Source: Leptodontidium sp. MPI-SDFR-AT-0119
Taxonomy: Eukaryota; Ascomycota; Leotiomycetes; Helotiales; Leptodontidiaceae
Direction of reading: 5' to 3'
Length of the DNA: 64,000 nt
Assembly (NCBI GenBank): GCA_020726505.1
Contig: JAHLEZ010000021.1
Location: 620,001 to 684,000 of the forward strand
This document shows positions 12,635 through 24,936 of the stretch, piece after piece. The notes under the pieces are model-generated. The model was not told the DNA's origin, searched no databases, and was given only the letters and a program-made list of their open reading frames with translations. The position numbers and the translations under genes are program-made. Each line of letters opens with the position of its first letter. Positions within the stretch are counted from its first letter, which is position 1.

Positions 12635-13751
12635 TGCAGAACAGGCGTCGATGATACTAATGCCATAATGAGAAGAAGAGCAGACCAGAAAAGAAGGTAT
12701 CTCCATACAAGTAGACTGGCCTTTTCAAATGATTGACAAACAACGAATGTTCGTCTCGAAAGTGAAAAGATGATTGTGCTGTTTGCTTGACATCTTATGG
12801 TGGTCGCGTCAACTGTGCTTATCGATTGCCGTAGTTCTAGTCTTCGCCTTTGAGGACGGACCCCGCCCCGTCTGTGGCAAAATGTCTGAATCTTGTTTGC
12901 TGTGTCTTGCTGAGATGTTAGGAGCAGATCCAAAGAAGTAAAACAAAGTCTAGAGCACAGATACATACCTTGATGACATGTTCTTTCTAGATATAGTTCT
13001 AGACCTAGGTTGAGTCAACCAGCAAGTTGTAGTCAGTGAGTGGAGTTGTGTGTGAATTAGCAAACCAGCAAATCAAAAAATAGTGAAGAAGCGGTGACCG
13101 GCAGTCTGTGGCCAAAAGTGGAGGAGAAGCTTTGTTCACTGTTGCAAGTGAGGGGGTTTCGGAAGTGATCAAAGACTTAATATTCACGGGAGGAGATTTT
13201 TAAGGAAGAAGTGAAGGACCCCTTCATTCTTAGCTGAAGAAGTTAGAACCCAACAAGTCACAATGTGGCATGGCAAGCCACAAAAGTAACAAATAATTCA
13301 AGGGGGGGATTTCCTGCCAGCTCGTTCTCCTGGCTACGGATTCCAGGCGGTAGCTTGAGATATAAACGTAATCAAGTTAAATTACTTTTAAATTCTAGAG
13401 GCAGATAGATGAGGGACCAAAGGCATGGAGATTTGGGCCCAACTTTTGAACCAAATAATAGACAGTTTCCAAGTTGAATACTCTTGGAAGTGATCTATGA
13501 TATGCAAAGCCGGGTTCGACTGAGGCTTTTATGGCGTTTTCATAGCAGTTGGAAGTGTCTCATAAAACCCTTCGTGAGACTTTTGTTCTCAAGTGTTCAG
13601 GTTCAGGTACCACTGATCGAAAGCACGGGAAGAGAAATTACAAGATTCAGAAATGAGTCAAAAGACTTTGCATATCTTCAACTTGCATACCACAAAGAAG
13701 GAATCTCAAAAGAACACCATAAGCAAAGCACCCACACAACCACTCAGTTCC
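12635..13751. other. Intergenic region
   Basis: Holds the promoter and 5' UTR of the chromodomain gene (right of 12634) and the 3' UTR of the SDR gene (left of 13752). Open frames here (such as 12595-12966 minus and 13484-13828 plus) carry no family motif and were not called. Confidence 0.5.
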
Positions 13752-15010
13752 CTAGGCAAAAACCTTCTCCAACTCCAACAACCTCTTCGCCGCATCCCCA
13801 AAAGTCTGAACTGGCGTTCTGGGCTTAAGACCCAACTTCTCATTCCACGCCAACACATCATCAGAATTCAGTGACTTCTCCGCCTCGCTATTATCTTTTG
13901 GCAAGCGGCCCTCGAGTTCAGGTACGGTTTTGAGAGCATCAACCGCGATTTGAGAACTGTACTTGTTGCCGCCGACCATGAAGCGCTTGTTTGCTACGGC
14001 TGGGACGGTGAGGGAGAGGATGTGTGCTGTGGCTAGGTCGCGGACATCAATCTATCGAGTGTGTCAGTCTAAAATCCCAACTGTAAACAATGGATAAAGG
14101 CAGGGGAAAATACGTACGTAAGAAGGGAAACTCGTATCGGGAACAACCTCATACGTGCCGTTAAACAAACTATAAAAGACATCACTCGAATAATTAATCT
14201 TTTTCAGACTCGTGACTGGTTGGATGGGAGGACCGAAGATGAGAGCCGGTAAGAGGACCGAGACGGTGTAAGATGGTTTGTTATCCTCGACATATTTCCA
14301 GATGGCTTTTTCGGACTCGGCTTTAGCGACGCAGTAGGAGATGTATGGATGGTTGGCTTTGATGGCATCATCGATTGAGACCTGTGGTATGTAAGCATGT
14401 AAATTAAGGCAGAGGGGTTGGAGGGGCGAGGGGAACTTACGGGTAGCCATTCGGAGCTGTTGAATGTTCGGTCTGCGATGTCCATTCCGGTCGTCATGGC
14501 GTTGACACTTCCAGTGACGGCAATAGCCTTGATATTCGTTCCGTACTTGCTGGCACTCTTCAATAACTCCACCGCTCTATATTCAACAGTCAGTTTCAAA
14601 TCCCATGTCCTGTGTCCGACCAACAATGCCTTCTCAAACGCCCAGTCCCGGAATCAACCAATCTGACATCTGAAAGGAAGGGACAAAAATACTCACCCAT
14701 CAACACTCGGCACCAAAAAATCCCTCTCAAAATCTGTATTTCCAGGATCATCCAAAAGCGGCGCCGCAGTATGAACCACGAAATCAAAATTTCCCTCCTT
14801 GATCGCATCATCCCAGGTCCCTGATTTCGCATAATCCGAGACGACAGTGAAGGTTAGTTTACCAGCATATTCAGGGTGCGCTGCGAGGATTTGTTCGCCT
14901 TTGGCGAGAGAGCGGACAGAGCCTGTGACTTGATGACCGGCGGCGATGAGTTGGTCGATGACGTGCGCGGCGACGAAACCGTTTGCGCCTGTGACGAGAG
15001 TGTTGGGCAT
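13752..15010 (-). CDS. Extended SDR, NAD(P)-dependent epimerase/reductase family
   Basis: Probable NADPH-dependent carbonyl reductase of the extended short-chain dehydrogenase group (dihydroflavonol reductase / Gre2 methylglyoxal reductase-like). Four exons read right to left: 15010-14697, 14576-14441, 14381-14118 and 14051-13752, joining to 337 residues. The N-terminal nucleotide-binding motif is TGANGFVAAHV, followed by the VVHTAAP strand. The active-site YxxxK appears as YCVAKAESEKA in exon 3, preceded by an AVTGSV Ser strand. Exon 4 opens with IDVRDLATAHI, a signature of this branch. Substrate cannot be told from sequence. It sits downstream of, and on the same strand as, the telomere-OB gene with an 808-base gap, so it likely has its own promoter. 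Confidence 0.9.
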
Positions 15011-15818
15011 TTTGAAAGTGGTAGGTTTGGTGTTGTGAGGATGTGAGAATGGAAATATGGTGTTTTGTTGCTGGTTGGTTTATTGACTTTTAAGAACGAG
15101 CTTTCCAGGTAACCGAGTGGCGAAATACTTTTCTTGAGATTGTGAATTGATAGAAGGTCAATTGTCAGACTGAGAGGGCTGTAGATGAATGTGAAGTATG
15201 AAGACCGTTCTTCACACGTTCTGGCTCCCTTCATATACAATTTCCCCTCGCTCCAAACCCCCGAAAATACATCCCCTGATTCTCCCAGAAAGCCCTCCAT
15301 TCAGAATTGAAAACGCGCAACAGAAGGACCACGCCGCATTCTCGCTTTCTAAGCCGCCCGCTTTAGGAAAACGCTATAGCAGCAGCAGCAGCCACACTAA
15401 CAGACTAATGGCAATTGCGGACGGATAACCAATGCTGACAACTGACAAGCTTGCAAAATTGATCTTGGAACCCAGATGGCGCTCTTGGCATGCAGTGTTC
15501 GCTGACAAATGGAATCAGGGGTTTCGAGGGAGCTGCGATGTCGCGGGGTTGGAGCCAATCACTTGATTGAAGAGACCAGGAAGGGCATGTACTTTGATAA
15601 GATTTGCTGGTTTGGGCCATCAAGATTTGCATTTGTATGCTATGCATTAATACATACCATTTGTGCCTAATTGCAAGGCATCCATCCCATTCTATCCCGA
15701 TGCAGATGCAGATGCAGATGCCGATAGTGGGGAAGCCTGATTTCAATTCCTCCATCTTGCGCCATAGCTGTGTGCCTCACAGAGTAAATGCTCCTGCCGC
15801 CTTAGAAATACATGTTCC
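15011..15818. other. Intergenic region, SDR promoter
   Basis: Spacer of 808 bases between two minus-strand genes. A GCAGAT hexamer is repeated three times at 15702-15719. The remainder should contain the 3' UTR of the large acidic gene and the promoter of the SDR gene. Nothing else recognised. Confidence 0.5.
15702..15719. repeat. Short GCAGAT tandem repeat
   Basis: Three perfect copies of the hexamer GCAGAT in non-coding DNA, flanked by degenerate GATGC and CCGAT units. Confidence 0.8.
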
Positions 15819-18800
15819 CTATGACGCCTTGCTATGCTTTTTTCCAGCTGCACTCCCGGCAGTATCCTTGCCCCCGTTCGCCCTGGCGACTTTGGCCATG
15901 GCTACGCTGTCTAAACTTGCGTACCACGTCCTGAGTTGCATGACATGATTCTTCTCTGCATCTCCATACTCGACGGGAGGTCCACGGATCTCTACTTCAT
16001 CGTCGTCCTTGAACACAGCCCAACTGCTGGCATCTTCTTGCGTTGAACGCAGAGCAAATGCTGGTCCACCTGCTCGACTCTGTACAGACATGACCAAGAA
16101 GTTTCTGAGGAGAATACCATCACCTGCTTTGACAATCGGTAGAGCATCTTTGTACGGTCGGAATACCTGAACTTCCGTAACGCTGCTTGGTGCAATAGAT
16201 GGATCGGTGATGTTGAATGTAATTTGGTATTGTCTTGGACCATTCTTTGCACGCTGTGGCTCTGGTGGAGTCGTTGTAGCTACAGCTAGGAAGTCCAACT
16301 TCTGGGTGAGGTGAAAGCGAAGTACCTTCAATCCAGTGAACTCGCTGAATTCCGTTCGTAAAGCTCGTGTGAGTCTCAATTTGAGATCGGCGACGGGAGG
16401 CTTTCGAAGGTTGTGCTGAAGTGGGGACGATGCATCTGATGCCTCCAAGGCAAACTCGATACTCGCATCATGGCCCTTTGGCGTTGCTCGATTGTCGATG
16501 ACCACGAGAGGTGACTGCCCGTTGTCTGAACTGGTTAATGGCGCTAGACCCCGAGACTTGGCTGGTGTTACAGGCTTTGTGTTCTCCTTCGTGTTCGTGG
16601 AAATGCCAGCCGACTTTACCGAAGAGGATGGATGAAGTGTTTCCTTTGTGTTTGCTGTTGCCGCCTTGACTGGAGTTACTGGGCGAGCATTTTCCTCTGC
16701 GTTCACAGCGGCTTTCAAGGTTGGTCTCGTGCTCCTTGTGCTTCGTCTGGGGCTCTCCACCTGAACTTCTGACTCAGTATCTCCATGTCTACTCTGTGGT
16801 CGAGACAGCGAGTCCCCGGCACCATCATATGCCTCGATTTGGCCGCGATTTGCTACGGGCTGATGCTTCTCGACGGTCGCTTTGGATGTACTTTCCGTTA
16901 GAACCGTGGTCTCTTCATCACGCTCGCTATCATCGAGCTTCTCATCTTCATTCATAGGCTCCAGGGATCCTTTGGGGTCGTAAGTCTCCTCTGGATTCGA
17001 AATGACGCTTGCCTCGGTAACCCCAGTGATCTGGCTGATCTGTTCGGTGTGCTTTTCAACTTCAAAGTTGCCAATTTTCGTCGTTTCTGTCTCCGAGACT
17101 TCTACAGTCACAGTGATGTTCTCGGAGGAAGTCTGTACATTTGCAACAGGTGAGGACTTTGCTACAGTCAAGGCAGTCTCTGCTTCAATCTCATTAGGCT
17201 GGATACCTCGCGATTCACCTAGCTTATCAACATCCATCTGATCGGGAAGATTGTGGGCAGGCTGTTGGATTCCATGTGTCGACGAGAATGAATTTTCGAG
17301 GGACACAGTCTTGCGGGATATTTGGGTATCTTCAGGGGTTGGAAGTTGCTGATTGTCCTGCTTTGAAACCTGCTCAATGGGTCCTTCTGAGAAGACTTTC
17401 TGGAGAAGAATTGAGGATGGGAGAGTCCCTTCTTCTCTGGACATGGAGCGATACGACGCTCCAAAGCGCGGCTCGTCGTGTGCTCCGTCGAGACCGAATA
17501 CCTGAGAAAACAATGAGGGTCTCTCTGGTGGTGATTGGGGTAGAGGATGGTCTCCCGCAACCGGCCTGGCAGGGCTTTCAACTTCCATCCCACCGAATTC
17601 CGAATCTTGAGGTAGCTGCAATTGTTCACTGTCATCCGGATTGCTTTCCTCTTCAGCATCTTCAGCATCCGTTTCCGAATTGAGATTTTGTATGCCAGCA
17701 TTTGTGCTAGCCGAACCTCCCTGCGGGGGAGCAGCGACTGGTTGTTCATAGGTAGCACCCTCGTCTTCAGCCTCGTGTGCTTGGGCATCCGATTCTCGGT
17801 CAAGGTCCTCGCTACCTTCGCTCTCACTATCAGACTCGCCGTGTAGGGAGACCGTGTCGGGTGCTAGTTCGTCCTCATACACAGCATCTTCGTTTTCATC
17901 GTCTCCTGATGAAGAGTACTCGGACTCCTGACCAGGTATTGAAGTCTCAATCTCTGACCGCTCAGGATATGGAAGGGGTTCTTCGTCCTCGGACTCCCTT
18001 TCATCGCTTTTGACTTCCTGCATCCGAGAATTATCTATATGCCGATTTGGGCTAGATCTCTGGGAGTTTGCCATCTGTTCGGGAGCTTTCGATGGAGTCT
18101 CGTCCTCTTCATCGGATGAAAGTAAGTCAATGACTTCGGGCTGTGGCCGGACTCGAGGCCGCGGTAGCGCGTCTTCTTCCGATTCCTCTTCGTCATAACT
18201 TCCCACTTCCTCATCATAATCGCCTTCTTCGTCCTGGTCAAATTCCTCCATTTGCTCATTATCCTCTTCGTCTGACCCAAATGCGGAGGGCATTTTGGCG
18301 GAAACTTCCTCGTCTTCAAATTCGCCTTCCCCATCTGCTTCGGAATCTGCATCTTCATACTGGTGATTTCGCCGAGTGGCTATCTCGACACCATCGAACT
18401 CTTCCTCTTCGAAATCACCATCATCCGAGTGGTCATCTGCTTGGCCTAGACCAGCCTCTTGTCGATGAATACCCACTTCCTCCGATTCGCTTTCGACTGA
18501 CTCATCATACTCATCTCCAGAATGTTGCAGAGGAGCATCTGGGTTATCCTCGTCATCACTCTCCGTCAAATCAACAACAGCCGATTGAACACTTTGGGAA
18601 CGTGACATTGCACTAGAACGAGGGTGCTGCTGGTTATCTGGAACAGCATGATCGCTAGAACCAGGAAGCTCGGGGTATGGAACTGAGCGAGGACCCCATG
18701 CTGATGGGGCCTGGCCTAGCAACCCATCTCCTAGTTCTGGATATTCGGAATGCGGCATTTCTACCCTCGTCCCAAGCGGTTCCTCATTTCCATCGAGACC

Positions 18801-20412
18801 CTCGTCGTTATAAAATCGGTCACCGTGAGTACCCTCCATGAAGATCTCATTCCTCGGAGATGCGGCGTTGCTCAGATATGCCCCGGCACTTTGCCAGTGA
18901 CCATACTGATCCTCGGATGCAAACTGGCCTTCGAATACTGGGACTTCCATGGCATCATTTGCGATCTCAGGCACTTGAAAGCCAGGGTATTCGAGATCCG
19001 GCTGTTGCTCGCGACGGCCGGCAGGGCTGGCAGTGTAAATGTCCTCTTCTTCAGGATCAACCGAAGCATCACCGTTTGCATGAGTCGCACTTGGTTCATC
19101 ACCGAGCTGCTGGTGATGCTCTACATGCTCGGCTGCAAGTGATCCGTTCCTTGCATTGGCTGATTCATGACCAAATACTGACTGTTCCTTCTTGGCCAGC
19201 ACATCGCCATTTGATTGTGAGAAGATGTTGCGTTTTATTGGCATGAGTGGTGACACGAGTGAAAGGGAATCTGATGGTACTGGCTGCAAACGAGGTGATT
19301 TAGGAATTTCCAGTTCCACTTCAGGTACTTGGATTTCTTGGCCGAGTGCATCGGTTCGGATTATAGGTAGCTCAACCGCGACTGCTTGACTTGTAGGAGA
19401 TGTATGTAATAGCTGAGGCTGTCCGAAGGATGCTGAACCATTAGGTATTGGATATGCTGCACCTCCAACATTTGTAGCCTGCCTCGAGAGATCTGCTAGT
19501 GCTTGGGCAACATCTTCCGTCGCATCGTTATTGCCAAAGTCAATCGTCTGACATCCTTCGTCGGTCATCGTGGGTGCTGGTTTGAGTGCTGGCTCAGGAG
19601 ATGTATCCATGGATTCGACTTCTGGTTCCTCCGGCTCTGGGGTCGGAGAGCGACTAGCATATCTCCAAGTCGAGCTGAGCCGGGTTCTCTTTCTTCCCTT
19701 CCCTGCTATTGAGCCATCCTCTTCTGCAAAGATATCATATTCGGATTCGAAAAGTGAGCCATATGAAGTTCTGGCGCGCTTGATAAAAGCTGGAGAGGAC
19801 CACTCATCGCCAATCTTTGTTCCAATAATCGGTCGCGATACAGCAGGAGTATTGGTCTGTAGAAGTGGTTGCTCAGGCTCTGGTGTTGGAATTCGAGCTG
19901 GAGCAGCAACAGGCTCTTCTGGAGGAGGATGGTCCAGGTCGATTGTCTTGATTTCTTCGGAGTCCTCTTGCCTGAACTGTAGAGATTTATTATTAGCTGT
20001 TGACCATCATAGTTCCGTGAGACCCAACCTGCAACAATAATCTCTCGCTGAACCTCAACTCAAATTCGATACCCCTCCCTGGCGTAACCACAGTAGAATC
20101 GTTAGATATCCACTCCACCCCGACTAGGCACAAAATAACTTCATCTCCACTGGCGATTCCAGATGCTGCAACGGCCTTTGCACTTGATCCCGAGAATCGA
20201 GCACGAACTTGTCCCCTCGTACGTCGCAAACGAAAATCTGGTTCAGAGAGCAGGAATGCCACGGAACCCGTCGCAGAGCTGTATGGCCAAGTCAAAGTGA
20301 CAACTGCTTTGATTGCCCTCGTAGCAGGCGCTGCGAGTTCTGGATTGAGTTGCGCAATAGGAATGTGTTCGGTGCTTTCGAGCGCAATGGCTCCATTTGT
20401 CTCCCCCGCCAT
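15819..20412 (-). CDS. Large acidic protein with telomeric ssDNA-binding OB fold (POT1/CDC13-type)
   Basis: Predicted nuclear telomere-end or single-strand DNA-binding protein. Two exons read right to left: 20412-20029 and 19976-15819, about 1513 residues. The start is the ATG at 20412; the open frame extends two codons upstream only by a GTG. Residues ~15-128 (AIKAVVTLTWPYSSATGSV ... GDEVILCLVGVEW) look like a first beta-rich, possibly OB-type domain. The middle ~1000 residues are very acidic, with runs of Asp/Glu and repeated SDEED-like clusters. Residues ~1320-1480 match the Telo_bind OB pattern: YQITFNITDPS, VTEVQVFRPY, LPIVKAGDGILLRNFLVMSV, WAVFKDDDEVEIRGPPV. Canonical Pot1 is shorter with this fold at its N-terminus, so this could be a different shelterin or CST-like component. 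The C-terminus is basic (GKKHSKAS). Function is inferred from the domain only. Confidence 0.85.
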
Positions 20413-21556
20413 GTTCACCTTCGATGGACCTATCCAGCAGAGAGAATAGCACGCATTCTCTGATCTTGTTTTCGGAGGAAGCTGTTTGCTGCAGAGAAGA
20501 GCTGTTGTAAAGGAGAGGGCGTAGTTGTTTGCTTTGTGGTTGACAAGACGCGGTGGAGGTATCCCATGAGCTGGGGCTTCAGGAATGACGCGCTGCCAAT
20601 CATACGTGAAAAGGCTTCCGTAGCCGAGCTCACTATCCCATCACCACTTACTGGTAGGTCCTCTGCAAACATCTCTCTATTTCAAATATTTGAGAAGTAT
20701 GTTCAAAACAAGAATCATGTCGGCTTTCCATCTCTTGATATATGTACAATGTATTAATACTAGTATCTGACATTGAGTTTTTCGGTCCCCAGTTCAAGAT
20801 GCCTTTCCAGCACATGTGTCGAGTTGATTTTCGACCCATAAAGAACTATCCTTCAACAATAGTACTATAACCAGTCTGAATTAATCAAGTACAGGTAGAT
20901 CGATTCTCTCGATAGGCACAATTGTCACTAACCCAAGTGACGCAGCTGAAAAACTGGAGGCTCACTCTCCAAGCACACTTGGTTTGCTTTGGACTTGGGA
21001 GGAGGAATATCCGAATACATTTTACATGACAAGAACTTGCTTGTGGAGTTATATCTTTTCCACAGTGGTTTATTTTATCTTCGTTTGAAAGAATCATGAT
21101 TGATGTTCAGCTGATCTGTCAACTTGCGGGAGCTTGCCTAACCCTTTCTTTGCAACACTAACAACTGAACATTTAGAATTGTGAGAAGCAGCTAAACAAG
21201 ATCACTGGGACAAGTAACACTCCAATGCGAATTTCAAGCACTTCGTTCAATTTGCCCAACTTTTGGTAGCAATGCGCTTCTATGTTTCTATGGATCGGCC
21301 ACTTGTCGGAGCTGCCCCACGCTTGAAGGCGAAGTATCACCTCACACCTCATTCCAAAGTTGCGCAATTCTGTTCCCTCTCTTTCCCATCTCAACGTTTG
21401 TATAACACCTTGGGACTCGGTTACTGAAGGCCCAACGACCATCTCCTTATTACGCCAATCCATCCCACCATTTTCTGGTTTCCTCAGCGTCCGGACCAGA
21501 GCCTTCATCAACCAGACCCCCCATCCTTGCCTAGAAAGCCAGCTCATCTCAATTCG
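20413..21556. other. Divergent intergenic region
   Basis: About 1.1 kb between the divergent starts of the telomere-OB gene and the flavin monooxygenase gene, so it must carry both promoters. The minus-strand frames at 20430-20672 and 21173-21547 have no recognisable motif. No TATA box was assigned with confidence. Confidence 0.5.
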
Positions 21557-23121
21557 ATGGGATCTATATCACGGCCGGTTGCCGCTTTCAATGTCAAGCG
21601 TATTGCTGTAATCGGTGCAGGTCCCACTGGACTAGCTGCTACAAAATACTTGTTGGCCGAGAAAGCTTTTGACATCATCGATACCTATGAGCAGCAAGCG
21701 GAAGTGGGAGGAGTATGGAATTACACTCCTTCCCTGACCGAGAGGGTTCCGGTCCCTCAGACCACACCATGGGCACCTCCCGAGAAGCCATCATGGCCCA
21801 AAGGAGCACCTGCGCCAATCTTCTCAAATCCAATGTATGAGAAGCTCAACACAAATATCCCCAAGCCACTCATGAAGTATTCGGATCAAGATTTCCCAGC
21901 CGATGCTCTTCTGTATCCAACGAGGCAAGATGTTCAAGCTTATCTGGTTAAATACTCTCAGGATATTAGACATTTAATATCCTTCTCATCTCAAGTTGAA
22001 GATGTCACTTTGTCAGAGGCGAATGGCCAGGATCTTTGGACTCTCATTGCCAAGTCTACTATCACCGGAGAGCAGTCAACAAAGCAATACGATGCTATTG
22101 TGGTGGCTAACGGGTAAGTTCAGCTTGTCGTAGCAAAATTTCATCTAATTCTGTCTATTCAATTTCATTGTTTCTGCATATCCTGTGTCATACTCGAATG
22201 TTAGAATCGCCTTCCAACTATCCGAAAGTACTAGACTAACCCTGAATCCCCGTCGTTAGACATTACTCAGTACCGTGGATTCCAGCGGTTCCCGGTATCG
22301 CAGAGTTCAACGCAGCATACCCATCCATCATTTCACACTCCAAGATATATCGATCACCGGAGAGTTTCAAGGGGAAGAAAGTCATCGTTGTGGGAAACGC
22401 AGCGTCCGGCTTAGATATTGGCAACCAGATTACCGCTGTCTGTAGGAAGCCGCTATTGAACTCCATCAATGGTCCATCCACATTTCAGCTGCCAGTGGAT
22501 GGAGTTACCAAGGAAGAAGTCCCAAAGATCATTGAGTACATTATTGAAGGGCGAGCTGTCAAATTTGAAGATGGGAGAGTTGAAAAGGATATCGATGCCA
22601 TCATCTATGCCACGGGCTACTTGTACTCTTTCCCATTCCTGAAGTCGCTGGATCCACCTCTCGTGACTACAGGCCGACGAACAATCGGATTATGGCAACA
22701 GATTTTCCACATCGGACACCCAACGTTGGCTTTCTCAGCTCTTGGCCAGAAGATTATTCCTTTTCCATTGTCAGAGGCTCAAGGTGCGGCAATGGCGAAA
22801 GTCTGGTCGAATAACCTGTCACTGCTCAGTATAGAGGAAATGGAAGCATGGGAGAAAAGTAAAGTTGATGAGTTAGGAGATGGAACTCCCTTCCATGTCC
22901 TTGGATATCCGAAAGATGCAGCCTACATAAATTACCTGCATGATTGGGTGAAGGAGGCCAGCAATGGATTCTCGAAAAATCCTCCATTCTGGGACGAGAG
23001 ACTCTGCTGGCTGCGTGAAATTTACGTAGACATCAAGAACAAGTTCGCGGACACGGGAATGAAAGCGACTTCGTTGGAAGAGCTCGGATTCGATTTCGAT
23101 AAACGCGATTCAAAGCTGTGA
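21557..23121 (+). CDS. Flavin-containing monooxygenase (FMO-like)
   Basis: Predicted FAD- and NADPH-dependent N- or S-oxygenase. Two exons, 21557-22113 and 22260-23121, joined with GT/AG ends to 472 residues, usual for fungal FMOs. The FAD Rossmann motif is IAVIGAGPTGLAATKYL near residues 15-30; a GVWNYTP segment after the first beta-alpha-beta unit is typical of FMOs. Exon 2 holds the second nucleotide motif VIVVGNAASGLDIG and the later YATGY motif. The FMO signature FxGxxxHxxxY is only partly kept: the His and Tyr are present (HSKIY) but the FxG part reads YPS. The start MGSIS was chosen over an upstream ATG at 21527 because the FAD motif then lies at the usual distance. Neighbours suggest no shared pathway. 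Substrate unknown. Confidence 0.9.
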
Positions 23122-23655
23122 ACATACCTTCGCATACCAGATAGACTTCGATACCCGAGTACGACAGCCGTACTCCGTATAGACAGCGTTCCAATCGAGC
23201 ATTTTTATTTTTCGACTTTTGAAGCTTGGCAAGGCAGATTCATGAACTTTCCGTCACGTGGAGGCGCCACTTTGAAGTTTCCGTCGGGTTGTTCGGATTC
23301 CACGTTCCATCTTCATTCGATGTCTTCTCATCAAGATGCGTGTGTGAACACCATCATCTCACCATGTCTCACGCTTCACCCTCACATACTGTATCCACTT
23401 GCCGCAGCCGGGGCAACAAGAAAAACGTATTAATAGATTTCAATATGTGCAATAGACTCGTCACCTTTTATGCATATCATCTGCTAGCTTCAAACAATTT
23501 CACATAAAAGCACAGACTGGAAGCAGATCTCGAAAAATCTGATTGCCTTCGTGGCCTCCCCTTATTATGCCGCAAGTAAGATTTCTTATTCATCCCTTAC
23601 CTACTCCTGCCCTACCACCAACAATTGTCAATTCTAGAAGCTCGGCATTCCCAAT
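23122..23655. other. Intergenic region, desaturase promoter
   Basis: Spacer between two plus-strand genes. At 23567 an ATG followed by two codons leads into a canonical donor (GTAAG at 23576); an acceptor at 23636-23637 rejoins the desaturase frame at 23638. This may be a tiny first coding exon or simply a 5' UTR intron. Confidence 0.45.
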
Positions 23656-24936
23656 ATGCCGGCACCAATTCAAGCTTCCGATAGAGCTGAAAAACATCCC
23701 GAGCCACCACCCTCCACATCGTCAGCCATGTTTGTGCCTCCTACATACACCATGAAGGAAATATACGATGCCATTCCTCCTCATTGTTTACACCCCAACA
23801 CTCTCCTATCTCTTTTCTACGTTCTACGAGACGTTTTCTACGTCGTTACTTTAATATGTCTCGCCACCCAAATCCCCCAAATTCCAAACAACAGCATCCA
23901 ATTCGCGGCTTGGGCACTTTACGCCTTCTTGCAAGGACTCGTCTTCACTGGCCTCTGGGAAATCGCCCACGAATGCGGTCACGGCGCGCTCTCGAAATCC
24001 AAATTCTTCAACAACGTCACGGGACTTATCATCCACAGTTTCCTCTTCGTGCCATTCCACTCCTGGCGCATCACGCATTCAACACACCACAAAAACACCA
24101 ATAACCTCGATAAAGACATAGCGTTCGTTCCTAATCTCAAAGAAGCCCACGAGGAAGCTCATGCCACGCACTCTAAACTGCGGGATTATGTGGAGGATAT
24201 GCCGATTGTTGCTTTGACGCATCTGTTCTTTCATCAGCTGATCGCTTTCCCTATTTACCTCACTATCAACAACTTTGCTTTGGCGAGGATGGCTGTGTAT
24301 CCCTGGTGGACCAGATCTCATTTTTACCTTGGTGACGATGGACCGAATTTCAAAGCTGCGAATAAGAAAGATATCCTCATCTCAGATATCTGTATTGGCA
24401 TTTCTGCTTTCGGGTTGTGGAGTCTGGCGCAGTATTTCGGGGCTTGGAATATGATGCTCATCTATGGGTTTCCTTATCTCTGGACTAACCACTGGATCCG
24501 TAAGTTCCCTCCTCCCCTCCCCTCCCCCCATCAAACCAATCCCCTCAAAGCACAAAGCGAGCACTTAGCTAACATCCCCAAAGTAGCAATCACATTCCTC
24601 CAACACACAGACACATCAATCCCCTACTACCCCACCAAGACATGGACATTCCTCCGCGGCGCCGCGTCAACAGTCGACCGCGATTTCGGCTGGATCGGAC
24701 GCAACATCTTCCACGGCGCCATTGAAACGCATGTAATGCATCACCACGTCTCTCGTATCCCCTTCTACTACGCCACCGAAGCATCCCTCGCCGTCCGCAA
24801 AGTCATGGGCGAGCACTACCAGAGCGATTTCAAGACGCCGTACTTGTGGTCTTTCTGGGCGAATTACCGCAACTGTCGGTTTGTGGAGGAGACTGGGAAG
24901 GGGAGTAGTATTTACTTTTTTGCGAAGAATGAGTAG
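23656..24936 (+). CDS. Delta-12-type fatty acid desaturase
   Basis: Membrane desaturase of the endoplasmic reticulum, expected to introduce a double bond into oleoyl chains (FAD2/delta-12 or omega-3 branch). Exons 23656-24499 and 24584-24936 give 398 residues. All three histidine boxes are present: HECGH, HSTHH and HVMHH, which bind the di-iron centre. Hydrophobic stretches around residues 50-70 and 85-105, and further pairs after the second box, fit the four-helix topology. The intron between NHWI and the AITFLQHTD segment is 84 nt, a multiple of three, and has no stop, so the unspliced frame also stays open. An optional upstream mini-exon (23567-23575) would add nine residues in frame. It converges on the DUF2235 gene. 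Exact regioselectivity cannot be told from sequence. Confidence 0.92.
   Translation: MPAPIQASDRAEKHPEPPPSTSSAMFVPPTYTMKEIYDAIPPHCLHPNTLLSLFYVLRDVFYVVTLICLATQIPQIPNNSIQFAAWALYAFLQGLVFTGLWEIAHECGHGALSKSKFFNNVTGLIIHSFLFVPFHSWRITHSTHHKNTNNLDKDIAFVPNLKEAHEEAHATHSKLRDYVEDMPIVALTHLFFHQLIAFPIYLTINNFALARMAVYPWWTRSHFYLGDDGPNFKAANKKDILISDICIGISAFGLWSLAQYFGAWNMMLIYGFPYLWTNHWIRKFPPPLPSPHQTNPLKAQSEHLANIPKVAITFLQHTDTSIPYYPTKTWTFLRGAASTVDRDFGWIGRNIFHGAIETHVMHHHVSRIPFYYATEASLAVRKVMGEHYQSDFKTPYLWSFWANYRNCRFVEETGKGSSIYFFAKNE

Noticed and set aside
12595..12966. Minus-strand frame with a hydrophobic segment upstream of the chromodomain gene
   Set aside because: Lies in the expected 5' UTR/promoter, in a different frame from the chromodomain, with no motif.
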